Part shown: positions 1 through 11,800 of the stretch, piece after piece | How the letters are laid out: the number at the start of each line of letters is the position of its first letter | Numbering within the stretch: position 1 is the first letter of the stretch | Assembly: GCA_022702545.1 (NCBI GenBank) | Contig: JAHRBC010000001.1 | Location: 3,348,001 to 3,412,000 of the forward strand | Length of the DNA: 64,000 nucleotides | From: Phycomyces nitens | Lineage: Eukaryota; Mucoromycota; Mucoromycetes; Mucorales; Phycomycetaceae | Reading direction: 5' to 3' | Notes under the pieces: model-generated | Told to the model about the DNA's origin: nothing | The model's database searches: none | The model's input: only the letters and a program-made list of their open reading frames with translations | Translations under genes and position numbers: made by a program

Positions 1-1581
1 CGTCAATTCAAATACTTGATTTGGTTTGCCATCTACTGTATCATATCTGTGCCTCTTTTTACTGTCTGGTTTCCCCTTGTAGCCCTTTGGTCTGCAGATT
101 ATGCAGAGAGCTGGTACGATGTATGGCCAACTACAAAAGGTCTAGGTGGGCGACTGCATGGCATTATAGACGACAAGGCTCTAGACGAAAACCCGGAAGA
201 AAAAGACGAAGAAGAAAAACCCCATGAAGAAGAGGTTGTTCACAGACTAAATCTGGGCGAATTTGATCAGTTGGAAGCACGGAGAGCATACAATAGAGCA
301 ATAGAAGAGGCAGCAGCTCTTGACGCCAACTTTGTGGGCTTTACTGGGTTTGGTGGAAACGACGAGTCAAGACCACACTCGATTGCATCTCAGGGTTCAA
401 CTGAATCTCTATCAGATGGATACAACAAAGCCTTGACTTCATCCCAAATCAAAGACTATAGCACCTTGCGAATGCGACGAGCATCTCATAGCCATGGTCC
501 TATCAACGCGAGCACGATATCAAAGAGGTCTAAGCATAGGTCAACACATGCAGATTATCCAGACACAGAGTTGCTTCCACCTTCAAACTATGCTGGCAAT
601 GCAAGTTCTTTCCTGTATCCTGACATGGACCCTTTTGCAGATTCCAACATCACACCCGATAATCCGTTTGATGATCGAAACGAGACAAACTATCCCATGG
701 ACGATGGAATGATCCACAATATGCATGGCTCTAGACACAAACCAAGCCACTCACAATCATCTTATTTCAGCAACCATAGTCGGACCACACAGCTCAATGA
801 TCATTCTACGTCGTACTATGCTTCTGGCATGTTTATGCCAGATAATGGAGGGTCTACTATACCTAGTAGCCTTACCAGCAGTAGTGGATTCCACCCCCTA
901 ACCCATGGCCACAATCGGTCCTACTCGTCTGGATTTTCACCTCTTAATCGCTGTGACTCCAATGAAGATCGAGGCTCTACATATTCCAACCATTCCAATA
1001 GTATATCGTTGGCAGGATCCTATTGGAGTCTTGATCCAGATGCGTCCTTTGAGCCCGACTCATATGCTTCTGGTGGCCCCCGCCATCTTACGTCAAGAAA
1101 TGATTCTCGTTCGGGATCTTCACGTGGACCTGGAATTGATCTTAGAGAAGGCAGAAGTGCAGCTGTTCATAGCAGAGTTGGCCTCACGATTCCATTAGCC
1201 GAGCGTTCAAAAGGTCACTTCCGGAATCCTCCTGTTCCACAAAGAGCAGTTGTGGCCCCCTTACGAGTCCGGGACTTGCCTCGCATGGCCTCTAGCTCAA
1301 CTATTCCCCATATCCGTCCCAGTGAACATATATTACCACATACATCCATTCAAAAGGAAACCAAATCAGCAGTAGAAAAGTCTAATATCTTGCAGTTCGT
1401 ACGTCAAGAGATATACGAATATCTCGAGCATGCCGATCTTGATTCCATCACACGCGCGCAGGTGAAAGACCACCTATTCAGGGTTTTTGGCTCTTTGATA
1501 GACATTGACGATGAAGAGTTCCAAGAATTTATACATGCATCTATTGAAGACACTACACTTGCTATATTGACACGCTCTTAG
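1..1581 (+). CDS. Chitin synthase, C-terminal part (5' end outside window)
   Basis: The reading frame is open from base 1 to a TAG at 1579-1581 (526 residues visible), so the start lies upstream of the window. The first ~35 residues form a hydrophobic segment (ISVPLFTVWFPLVALWSADY) that matches the last membrane helix after the catalytic domain of fungal class V/VII-type chitin synthases. A long Ser/His/Asn-rich cytosolic tail with acidic runs follows. The last ~65 residues form a DEK_C-like helical domain (ILQFVRQEIYEYLEH... ending in EDTTLAILTRS), which is typical of large division-2 chitin synthases. The enzyme polymerises UDP-GlcNAc into chitin at the plasma membrane. The QxxRW catalytic core and any myosin-like head are not in view, so the exact class cannot be given. 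The tail is longer than usual and low in complexity. Confidence 0.82.
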   Translation, partial: RQFKYLIWFAIYCIISVPLFTVWFPLVALWSADYAESWYDVWPTTKGLGGRLHGIIDDKALDENPEEKDEEEKPHEEEVVHRLNLGEFDQLEARRAYNRAIEEAAALDANFVGFTGFGGNDESRPHSIASQGSTESLSDGYNKALTSSQIKDYSTLRMRRASHSHGPINASTISKRSKHRSTHADYPDTELLPPSNYAGNASSFLYPDMDPFADSNITPDNPFDDRNETNYPMDDGMIHNMHGSRHKPSHSQSSYFSNHSRTTQLNDHSTSYYASGMFMPDNGGSTIPSSLTSSSGFHPLTHGHNRSYSSGFSPLNRCDSNEDRGSTYSNHSNSISLAGSYWSLDPDASFEPDSYASGGPRHLTSRNDSRSGSSRGPGIDLREGRSAAVHSRVGLTIPLAERSKGHFRNPPVPQRAVVAPLRVRDLPRMASSSTIPHIRPSEHILPHTSIQKETKSAVEKSNILQFVRQEIYEYLEHADLDSITRAQVKDHLFRVFGSLIDIDDEEFQEFIHASIEDTTLAILTRS

Positions 1582-2391
1582 TATATTTGTTACTTCTTTG
1601 GCCTCCCTTTTTTCTTTCCTTCCTTCCTTCCTTCTTTATTATATCTTCTTGTGTATACGTAAACTCTCTTATTTTTGTGAATACAGTACAACTTAACCTT
1701 TGACATCCATCTATAATTTTCATTACAAAAAAAATGTTTAATCCTAGACAAAAATTGTAAAAAGCACAGCTACTTTAAATAAAACCCCCCATCTCTCCTT
1801 CAATCTACTGCTTAAACTTGAAGAAAAAAGAACTATAGTTATGAATATTATATCATCTCTCAGTCAAACCAAGAATACCATTTTTACGGGTAAACAGAAT
1901 TGAAAAAAAAGTATTAACAAATAGATATTTAATTACACTTATATACATACAGTAAGCTCTAGATGATTTAGAGAATTAAATGGATATACCTTGTAAAGAT
2001 CCCTTTCTTTCTTTCTTTTATAATCATCTATGGGTTGGCTTAAGGCAAATGCATAGATGTGTGGCCGGGACATATTGATCGGTTTAGATTTCATTTGTAG
2101 ATTATAATCCACGTATGTCACCAAGAAAAATATAGACAAATATCGTTGTAATTATCCAGAGGCTATGCTTATTTGATTACACATGTTTCCAATGTTTGAC
2201 TAACCAGGCTCTATTCACCGTACCGATTGAAAAGACAAGGCTTGTAAAAAGGATATAAAACAAAAATCATTAATGAATATGAATATTATTTTACCTCGAG
2301 TATCAATTCTCTTGTTTTTATGGTCATGGAGTTGCTGTATTTTGTACAAGAGTTTTATTTCTTAGGATATACTTTTTGGTTTCTTGTACCT
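1582..2391. other. Convergent 3' intergenic region
   Basis: About 810 bp lie between two converging genes. The DNA is AT-rich, with a CTTC-rich stretch at 1616-1637. I see no coding signal here. A short minus-strand open frame at 1939-2139 has no codon or domain support. Confidence 0.6.
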
Positions 2392-4128
2392 TTAGAGCGA
2401 AAATCGACCATAGTTTGACCACACCATCCGCTTATACTTCCTCTGACAGCTTTGGTCAATTCGTCCCGTATCGAGTTCTTTTGCCACAACACTCCAGTTC
2501 ACTTTCCCATCTTTGGACTGTAGCTTATTCTTCTCGACAATCTCCACCAGACGCATGGATTCTTCATAGCTCCATTTTCCTTTGGTAATATTAGGCTGGA
2601 TACATACTGTCCAGCGAATGCGACATTCGTCTGTTAGTCGGCCAGGGACGAGTTTTGCGACCTTGCTCCAACTGATCTTGGAATCTCCCTGGGAAGATAC
2701 CGCAAAACGCAATGCTTTATCTTGTTCATCTGTCCAGAAATTGTATTTTGTTCTACCGTCTTCTTGGTATTGAACATTGTGCTTGTTCCACCAGCGCATG
2801 CATTGTTGAGGAGTACGCTGTGGTAGATATGAAGCGCTTATTGCCTCCCAGTCGTGTCCAAACATATGGACACCTTCACAGATTATTCTTTTTTCCAGAT
2901 CACTCAAGCGATGGTTAAATTTCTTGGGAATATCATCATCATCGTACCGAAGGTAATCAAGCCACCTTCGCATGGAAGAATTATATGGTCGGTTAGGGAA
3001 ATAAGTTGAAATGATTCTCCATGAAGTTCCGTGTTCCTTTACTAAATCCTTTAGTAGATTATCTTCTTCTGGTGTCCATGGTTTATTGGCTTTCCGTGGT
3101 TCCAGTATTAAAGGTAGATCCGAATCTTCTTTTATAGATATATTATCGAGCCGATTACATACAAGATCAGCCATGCGTCTTTTCCACGAATCATCATTTT
3201 CATCTGGTTTGCATTGAATAAGATCTTTGTATTCAATTCCAAGTATATTCTGGAGACCTTTCCAGTACATCTGACAGCACGCATATCTGCTTCGTCCAGG
3301 AAGATTTTTAGAAATAGTGACCCAGTCTCCCCCGTAAACTTTTGCAAGCTCCCAAAAGAGTCGAACTTCCTTTGGATCCCAGGATATTTTTTTGAGAGAA
3401 GGATCAACCTTTCGAGTCCATTTATCCTGGCACATCTCCGGAAGTCGACCAGGTAGACCTTCAGACACTTTTACCCAATCCTCTGTACCATACATAATTG
3501 TTCTTCTTAACAATAGGTCAAGCTCTTCATCTGTCCATCGACCGGTATTTATGTTTGGATCCAAAAATCGTCGGTATCGATACCGAACCTGGCTTGCACT
3601 TCGATCAGGCAACATATTGTTGACTATACTTTGCCACTCATTTTCACCATAAGTTGCCCTTCCTTTGATAACCAGAGCATCTTCTTCAGGGGTCCATTTG
3701 GTGGACTTTTTGATTGAAGGTTTCAAAACGTTTTTCCAGAGGTTAGCAATGCCATGAGGTGATCGATGAGGTAGATGCTTTTTACAGACAAGAGACCATT
3801 TTCCAACACCGTGTTCTTCTACCCATGTTTTTATGATTTCCCGTTCTTCTGCAGAGTATGGGCCTTTCTTGAGATCCGGGTCTAGAGACGCGCGCCATCT
3901 CCCATGACATGACTGGGGGGTGCGGTGGGGTAAGCAATGTTGTACAAGCTTTGTCCATTGTTTGCCATTATGCTTGACATAATCCCTCAGTACAGTGTCT
4001 TCCCATGGTAACCACTTCGATACTGATACGTAATTCGCTAGCTGGATGGATCCGAATGTATGGGGCTGCTTAGTGCAAATGTGTCCTATTAGTCTGGTAT
4101 TTTGTAAAAGTGAAGACCAGAAAGGCAT
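2392..4128 (-). CDS. Nine-repeat Myb/SANT protein with a mitochondrial-like N-terminus
   Basis: A single uninterrupted frame of 578 aa. From residue ~38 to the end it consists of about nine consecutive Myb/SANT repeats. The visible tryptophan-anchored starts include KWLPWEDTVLRDYVKHNG, TKWTPEEDALVIKG, RWTDEELDLLL, SWDPKEVRLFWELA, KPWTPEEDNLLKDLV, NFWTDEQDKALRFAV and KWSYEESMRLVEIV, each followed by a helix such as LPGRSRYACCQMYW. Myb repeats bind DNA, and large arrays occur in SNAPc4-like and Bas1-like factors. The first ~40 residues contain no Asp or Glu but have Arg/Lys and hydrophobic residues, which looks like a mitochondrial presequence. I cannot tell nuclear from mitochondrial location by eye. 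The gene is divergent from the lipase-like gene, with 252 bp between their starts. Confidence 0.85.
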   Translation of the reverse strand: MPFWSSLLQNTRLIGHICTKQPHTFGSIQLANYVSVSKWLPWEDTVLRDYVKHNGKQWTKLVQHCLPHRTPQSCHGRWRASLDPDLKKGPYSAEEREIIKTWVEEHGVGKWSLVCKKHLPHRSPHGIANLWKNVLKPSIKKSTKWTPEEDALVIKGRATYGENEWQSIVNNMLPDRSASQVRYRYRRFLDPNINTGRWTDEELDLLLRRTIMYGTEDWVKVSEGLPGRLPEMCQDKWTRKVDPSLKKISWDPKEVRLFWELAKVYGGDWVTISKNLPGRSRYACCQMYWKGLQNILGIEYKDLIQCKPDENDDSWKRRMADLVCNRLDNISIKEDSDLPLILEPRKANKPWTPEEDNLLKDLVKEHGTSWRIISTYFPNRPYNSSMRRWLDYLRYDDDDIPKKFNHRLSDLEKRIICEGVHMFGHDWEAISASYLPQRTPQQCMRWWNKHNVQYQEDGRTKYNFWTDEQDKALRFAVSSQGDSKISWSKVAKLVPGRLTDECRIRWTVCIQPNITKGKWSYEESMRLVEIVEKNKLQSKDGKVNWSVVAKELDTGRIDQSCQRKYKRMVWSNYGRFSL

Positions 4129-4380
4129 TGAGAATTATATGTATAGAAAATGATGAATAAATAAATAATAAATAAACAATAAATAAATAAATAAAAGTGA
4201 CATCAAAAAGGTCCTTTTTTCACGTGACAAAAAATGCATCAAAGCATGTGAATGAACCGACTAGTTATTTATTTCAATACTTTATATATATATATATATA
4301 TATTTTACCTACAAAAACCCTGGCATCGCTTCTTGTTCTTCTATTTCTTATACTCCTCAAAAACAAAATCGGCAAGAAGG
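4129..4380. promoter_or_regulatory. Shared upstream region of the Myb and lipase-like genes
   Basis: These 252 bp separate two divergent start codons. They hold a (TAAA/TAAT)n-rich stretch at 4150-4195 and a (TA)n run at 4284-4302, about 80 bp before the lipase-like ATG. They probably carry both promoters. No specific factor site was recognised. Confidence 0.5.
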
Positions 4381-6969
4381 ATGAGCACAGCTTCCAATCG
4401 TGCAGCCAATATCCTTCGAGATCCTCTCAAGTACATGGTTGCACCACTCTTGTGTTGGGTCGTCAACCTTTTTACTGTTCTCTACAATTATGCTGTTCAG
4501 CCGTGTCTGGTAAGGATCGATATCTGTCTTGAAATCCAATCTCATTCCTCTCTAGTCCAAATGGCATGAACTCAAGGATAACAAGCCTGAGAATAGACTC
4601 CTAAACGATCTTCGAAACGCAAAAAGCCATGATGAATGGGAAAGCCGTGCAATCGAGCTTGACAAGTAAGCCTTGTCGACATATTTGATGTCTTACTAAC
4701 ACCCTTTTTTTTTGTCGATAGACTTCTTAGTAAGGATTTCAAGACCATAAAATAGATCCCAAACCAACCCTTTCTATAGAAAACGACACATGGAAGGCCC
4801 AGCCCCATTCAAGACTCTACGATTACAAGCTGATCTCTGCCAGACTTGAGCGCCTCCGAAAAGCTCGAGAGGCAGATGATGTAGACAGCATGACGTATCT
4901 TTTAAGAGGTGGTCTTCTTCGTAATTTCGGTGGTGTCTGTGATCGAAAGCTATTCACACACTCGTACATGGGGTAAGCACGTCAGCTGTGGAACGTATCT
5001 GACACATGGCTATTTGACACTTCTTTTTCAGGACAAAGGACCTGATTGAAGACTATATGAACGAAGTCGAGACACAGATTGAATACATTGAAACAAAACA
5101 AGACTTTGATACCCAAGCCAAATTGAAGTTCCTGACCGACACTCGCCAAGGGTTTGGATGCTCTGCTCTTGTGCTTCAAGGTGGCACTGGTTTTGGTACG
5201 CAAAATATGCTAGAGATATTTGATCGTTTCATACTGATCTATTTTAATCCATCGTGATTAGCCTTGTACCATATCGGTGTAGTCAAGGCACTTAACGAAC
5301 AAGGTTTATTGCCTCGTATCATCAGTGGCACTGCTGTGGGTGCATTGATTGCTGCCTTAATCTGCATTCATACCGATGCGGAACTTCCGGTAATTTAGAT
5401 CCCCAATCTTACCATCTACCCTATATTTTTAACACATGTCTCTAGCATATTCTCCAACCCGAGGGCATCAATCTATCAGCATTTTCCAAGAAGAGTGATA
5501 AAGGGTAAAATGGCAATAATGTATCAGCAGAGTATAACTAACCTGTTTATCAAACAACAGACACTTCAAGAGACGCGTTACTCGATTGCTGAAATATGGT
5601 ACTTTTGGGAGCCCTAGTTATATTCTTTGGCATGGAAATTAAACAGTCGTCTTTACTAGGCTACCTAATGGACATGAAGGTTCTCCAGCAATGTGTGAGA
5701 ACCAACGTAGGAGACATCACTTTTGAGGTAAGTTGATATATTTCATGTCTTTTAATGCTCACAGTTATCCATGACGCATTGTAGGAAGCTTATTCTCGCT
5801 CAAAGCGGGTACTTAATATCAGTGTTTCATCAAGTAGAACACAAGAAGTACCACAACTATTGAACCATCTTACAGCACCCAATGTCGTAAGTCTGGGTTT
5901 ACTAATGATTCATGTGTTTCACCCCACAAACTAAATCTGTGTAACCAGCTTATCTGGAGCGCGGCTTGTTGCTCAACTGCCTCTATTGGTCTATTCGGAT
6001 CTTGCGACTTGCTTGCTAAAGACAAGAACGGAAATATTGTTAAATGGAGCTCTTCGTGTAAGATATTACAATTGAATATCCCATAATGCGTTACCAATCT
6101 CTTCATTGTAGCTGTCAAGTGGAACCATTGGTCTGAGGCTTCTACTGCAGAAAGGTAACCAAACAGATAAGATCTCAACTAGAAACACCTTTCTCATCAT
6201 ACTTTTTGGAACTCTAGCGAGGCCCCATTATACCGTCTTTCCGAACTTTTTAATGTCAACCACTTTATCGTATCCCAGGCCAGCCCCTATGCTATTCCAT
6301 TCATTGCAAAGGCCCAAAACCTTCGACAAGAGACACCTCTCAACAAGATTGCTTACTTGGTTGCCTCTGAATTCAAGCATAGACTTTATCAAGTAGGTTT
6401 TTGAAGATATCAATAGACAGCACTCTAATGGTTCCATTTTTAGTTGGACCAAATGCATATACTACCTCGTTTTCTTCGTGGTGTAATCGAAGAAAAGATG
6501 TCTGGCAATGTCAATATCGTACCTCATCTTCATCTCTCTGTAAGCTATAAACCATGTTTTTTATTATTTTTATTATTATTATCAGATTCTTTAGGTTATT
6601 CTGACACCAATATTCTATAGGATTTCAACATGCTGTTCTCAAACCCAACTCACTCTTCGCTTGCCTACTGGTATGTAAAAATATATATATCTCGTCTTTT
6701 TAATATTCGACTAAACCTTCTTGTCAAAAAGGATTCTTCATGGTGAACGTTCTACATGGCCGCTTCTCTCGTTCATTCGTACTCGCTGCATGATTGAACT
6801 GGCTCTTGACCGAGGTAAACTTATTACAAGCTACTGTCTTTTGTTAATCATTCATAACACATGATATATAGCCCTTCTTCGCCTAAAATCGTCCAGTGCT
6901 GAACGAGAAGCAATTGTAGCACAATCTAAAAACATAGAGCTCAAGAAGAGAGCACGCTCTATGCATTAA
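4381..6969 (+). CDS. TGL/patatin-type lipase homolog lacking catalytic residues
   Basis: Seventeen exons encode 550 aa: 4381-4509, 4556-4665, 4722-4729, 4780-4972, 5032-5195, 5262-5389, 5446-5504, 5561-5598, 5660-5727, 5785-5886, 5949-6057, 6112-6154, 6218-6392, 6444-6539, 6621-6670, 6732-6814, 6872-6969. An N-terminal membrane segment is followed by a DUF3336-like region (LYDYKLISARLERL) and a patatin domain (YHIGVVKALNEQGLLPRIIS, RLSELFNVNHFIVSQ), as in yeast Tgl3/4/5 and plant SDP1 triacylglycerol lipases. The family needs a glycine-rich oxyanion loop, a GxSxG serine and a DGS aspartate. Here these read GGTGFA, GTAVG (Ala226 in place of Ser) and HWS (His375 in place of Asp). The frames and splice sites are intact, so this looks like an expressed pseudoenzyme and not a decayed gene. 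The third exon is only 8 nt long. Confidence 0.88.
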
Positions 6970-8874
6970 ACCATACATTATCCTTCCATATCTAACATAG
7001 ATTCTTTTTCAATATCTTATTATCAAACCACATACATATATGATAAATGATTTTCATGAGTAACCATCATTTGATACATTTATGTTTTCAAGTGACATGA
7101 AAACTAAACGAAAGCTTATTAAAATACGATTAACCGAGAACAAGTAACGTTTTTTTGTCTTTAAAGATGTGCTGATTGGAATCGGCATTAGGAAAGGGTG
7201 ATCTAGAGCGATGATTCCCAGTTTTACCCTCCTTAAGAGTGAATATGCAAAAGTCTAGTAAAAAGTACTAATCTAACGGTCTTTATCAGAGAATACAAGG
7301 AAACGAAAGTCTTTTTATGGTCTGAAGATTTATCTTGTCAAGAAAATTGGCCTACTTGTTGTGCTGTATGACAAAATGAGTGGTATAAACCATGTCCGGG
7401 GGGAATTTTTTTAAAAAAGTGATTTTTATCATTTTACAGGAATATTTCAAAGGTTAAGAGTGACAACTACCTGTATAGAAACCTAAATACCAGTTTTTAT
7501 AAAGAATTAATGCCAGGAATATATACAAAAAGCCCTTGGCTTAATTTGTTTTTGGATTAGCCACCAAATATCCCAGACCTGAGAACCATTAAAGACATAT
7601 AGAGTATTCTCGATGATCTTTTTATCCCTGTACACTCAATGGCTTTGGAATAATATCATAAATCTAAATAGATTATATATCCTTTGCTATACGATCAAAA
7701 CAAGACTTTACTCTTTGCTAATAGACTTTTATCCTTGATAGACAAACAAAGCGAATGCAAGTTGAAACTCTATTAATTTGACCCTCTTTTACAAACAATC
7801 ATCCTAGCAAGTTTGCATTAAAGAGGGGAAATCTTTGGCTCAATTCAAAATCCAAATGTCCAAATATCCAAATATCCAAATATCCAAACTGCCAAAAGGT
7901 ATTTGTCTACTATCTATCAGTTCATCGTACTCTGTCTCTGCTGTTCTTTGGAGGCCTCAAATATCCTTTATAAAATAGACAATTTATATTTGTATTGTTG
8001 CAGCTGATGAGTACTAAAAAAATAGATTCACTTTAAAGATCCACAACTGTTCTGACACATTTCTGTCACATTTTTGGTGGTAATAAATTTAGGTCTTCTT
8101 TATATTACCCAAACCTGCTCTTGATACAAATTATTCATAATTTCTTTAATATAGTATGAATATATCATCGTAATAATTGATTTAAATTAGCTAGGTGTAA
8201 TCGATAGTATTCTTAACATGTTGAAACCCATTTTTTTTTTATATTTGCGCGCTGAAATAATTAAGTTGTTTTAAACCTCTGAGATTTATACTCTTTTTTT
8301 TTAAGTAAACGATCTGTTATAAATAACAAGATGATGTTCTTGTAAAAAAAGTACTTGTAACCCATGTGGGGTAATAAATACAATAACTGGGTGCTATAAA
8401 TAAATTGGTATAAAAGGTCCTGGATGTATATATGTGGGGTCCTAGCATTTAATTTACATGTTCATAATCCATTCTATAGGCAAATATATATTCTTTTAAT
8501 TAAAATACACCAAAAATTACCCAGTATTATCGCTTGACATACCTTGGATCTTGTTCGATCCTAGATCTTTAAAAGTATCAATGATAATCTCTGTTTATCC
8601 AGTAGTTAATATTACAGTCAATATTCTACATGTAAATATTCAAAATTCACACTTGTATATAACCATCAAAAGTACGTCATAAATAAGTGAGATATGAGAT
8701 TATTTATGGTGTAAATACATAATATTTATGAGACAAGGCTAAAAGTAGGCGCTTATATCGCCCATCAAATCAACAAATATATTTGGATTATTGGCGACTT
8801 GCAAAACTCTCTTCTTTTTCCTTTATGAAATTATAATTCTTGACATCTACATCACATTTTCAATATATTAAGAG
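6970..8874. other. AT-rich intergenic region
   Basis: These 1.9 kb lie between the lipase-like gene and the ABC transporter gene. They hold AT-rich unique sequence with a small tandem repeat at 7851-7890. There is no open frame of note and no recognised RNA gene. The proximal part presumably contains the transporter promoter. Confidence 0.5.
7851..7890. repeat. Short tandem repeat, 9-bp unit
   Basis: Four to five head-to-tail copies of a unit close to CCAAATATC, the first reading CCAAATGTC. This is a simple repeat in non-coding DNA. Confidence 0.8.
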
Positions 8875-11800
8875 ATGGTAGATCCATCTTATTTCGACCA
8901 GACCCCATTAAATCAGCAAGATAATGAATCAAATTACCCTTCTGACACTCCATCAGTAGATACCGATAATGAGCTTCCTATTGGTGAAAAAGGGACATTT
9001 GGCGAGACAGAATGCAACACAGTTAACATTAAAGGTAAAAATAAATAAATTGGCTAGACAACTTATTTACAGTAAAGTCAAATATTTAATTTTGTTATTA
9101 AATGTTATAGAGGCTACTAGTGAATATAATGCACTTAGGCGAGAGTTAACCTCAGCCAGTCGCAAATCAATACATCCTGAAAAAGTTGAAGCTGGTGCGT
9201 CAACGTCTGAAGAATTTAACCTCGATGAGTTCTTGACTGGTGTGACCTCTAAATTTGGTGAGGCCGGGCATACCATTAAACACATTGGTGTCATTTGGAA
9301 AGACTTGGTTGTAAAGGTAATATGGATAGGGTACTTATGCTAATAAAATTTATAACACACATCCTATATATTCCTATCTTGATTTAGGGTGTTGGAGTAG
9401 AAGCCAATACCATAGCCACTGTCGCAAGCTTTCCACTTGCAATACTTGGCACGTTGAAATCTTTATTAAAAAAAACAGAGATTCCAGACAAGACTATCCT
9501 TCATAGTATTACCGGTTTTTGCAAACATGGTGAAATGTTACTTGTTCTCGGCCGTCCAGGATCTGGGTGCACAACCCTTCTCAAGATTATATCCAATATG
9601 CGTAAATCATACACTGAAATCAAAGGCCAAGTATGTTATGGAGGAATTGATCCAATCACGTTTGCTAAGCACTATCGAGGACAAGTGTGTTACAATGAAG
9701 AAGAAGACCACCATTACCCTACTCTGACTGCAAAGCAGACCCTTAAATTTGCATTGCGTACAAAGACCCCAGGAGCAAGACTCCCTAATCAAACTAGACG
9801 TGAATTTGTGAACCATGTGCTTTACATGCTCGGAAACATGCTTGGGTTGACCAAACAGATGGATACAATGGTTGGCAATGCGTTTGTACGAGGACTTTCT
9901 GGAGGTGAAAGAAAGCGTCTCTCGATTGCCGAGCAAATGGCAACCGCCAGTACCGTCAACTGCTGGGATTGCTCTACTCGTGGTCTAGATGCTGCATCCG
10001 CCCTTGACTTTGTGCGGTCTCTTCGCATAATTACAAATCTCCTCAAAAGGACAACCGTCGCATCCCTTTACCAGGCATCCAACAGTATATATAACCTTTT
10101 TGATAAAGTTATTCTCCTGGATGATGGATATTGTCTCTACTTTGGGCCTATGGACCAAGCCAAGGCATACTTTGAAGACATGGGATTCTTTTGCCCTCCT
10201 CGTAAATCAACTCCTGATTTTCTGACAGGTATCTGCAACCCATTAGAAAGAGAATTTCGGCCAGGATTCGAGAATTCTGTACCAAAGTTTGCACACGAGT
10301 TTCAGGAAATATACCTGTCATCAGATGCGCGTCGGTCCATGATGGCTGAATTGGAGGAATACGAGAAATCATTCAAAGAGAATGACCTACCCCAGATATT
10401 CAAACAGGCATTAGAAGAAGAGCACCAGAAATTCGCTTCGAAAGATAGTCCGTTTATTGTAGCTTTCCACCAACAAGTCCTTGCTCTTTTCATCCGCCAA
10501 TACCATCTCCTCATCAAAGACAAACAAGCTCTTATTTCTCGTTATGGCACCGTTTTGATCCAGTCTCTGATTACATCCTCTTGCTTTTTCAAACTTCCGT
10601 TGACCGGAACCGGTGCTTTCTCTCGAGGTGGTGCTCTTTTTTTCTGTGTTATATTCAATTCGTTCATTTCCCAGACTGAACTTGTTCGATTCATAACCGG
10701 TCGCCCAGTCCTGGAAAAACATAAACAGTATGCTCTCTATCGGCCTTCTGCGTTTTATATAGCCCAGATGTTTATGGATATTCCTTATACAATTGCCCAA
10801 GGTAAGGGTCTATACATCTCTTGCTGAAAACTAATCAATTGCTTTCATCACAGTTACACTTTTTTCGGTTTGTTCATATTTCATGATTGGTCTCAACTTG
10901 ACAGCCGGTCGATTCTTTACTTTCTTTGTCGTTTTATTCTTCATCAACATGACAATGAATGGCTTCTTCCGTTTCTTTGGTGCAATAACCACTAGTTTTT
11001 TTCTTGCCACACAACTCTCGGGTGTTGTGCTTGTTTCAGCAGTTACATATATTGGATATAGTGAGTATGTTAATTTATATATATTTGTGTATATTTATCT
11101 ATCTATTTTGTATTGTTAAACTCTCATAGCAATTCCGTACCCAAAAATGCATCCTTGGCTATACTGGATCTATTGGGCAAACCCTTTGGCATATGGCTAC
11201 AAGGCTCTTTTGATCAACGAGATGAATGGACAGCGATACTCTTGCGAAGGTCCCGGGAACGCTGTTCCATATGGCCCAGGCTATAACAACTGGGACTACA
11301 AGGTGTGTACCATGACTGGTGGTGTTCCTGGCGAGAATTATGTCAAAGGTGAATCCTACCTTCTCCAGGCGCTGACATATCGACCATGGGAAGCTTGGGC
11401 TCCTGACTTTATTGTAGTAGTTGGTTTTTTCTTGTTATTCACGGCAATGTGTGCCCTTGCTATGGAGTATATTAATTCAGGTGGTGTTGGAAACACTACC
11501 AAATACTATCTCCCCGGAAAGGCTCCGAAACACCGCACTGATGAAGAAGAAAACGAGCGTCTAGAGCGACTTTCCAAGATTACCGAAGATATGGAGGCAA
11601 TATCCACGGGTACGACCTTTTCGTGGCAGAATGTTGATTACACTGTTCCTATCAAAGGAGGTCATCTAAAGCTTCTCGATGGTATCAATGGCATTGTCAA
11701 GCCTGGACACCTCACTGCTCTCATGGGGTCTTCTGGAGCAGGCAAGACCACTCTTTTAGATGTTCTTGCGCGTCGCAAGACTATGGGTGTGGTTGACGGT

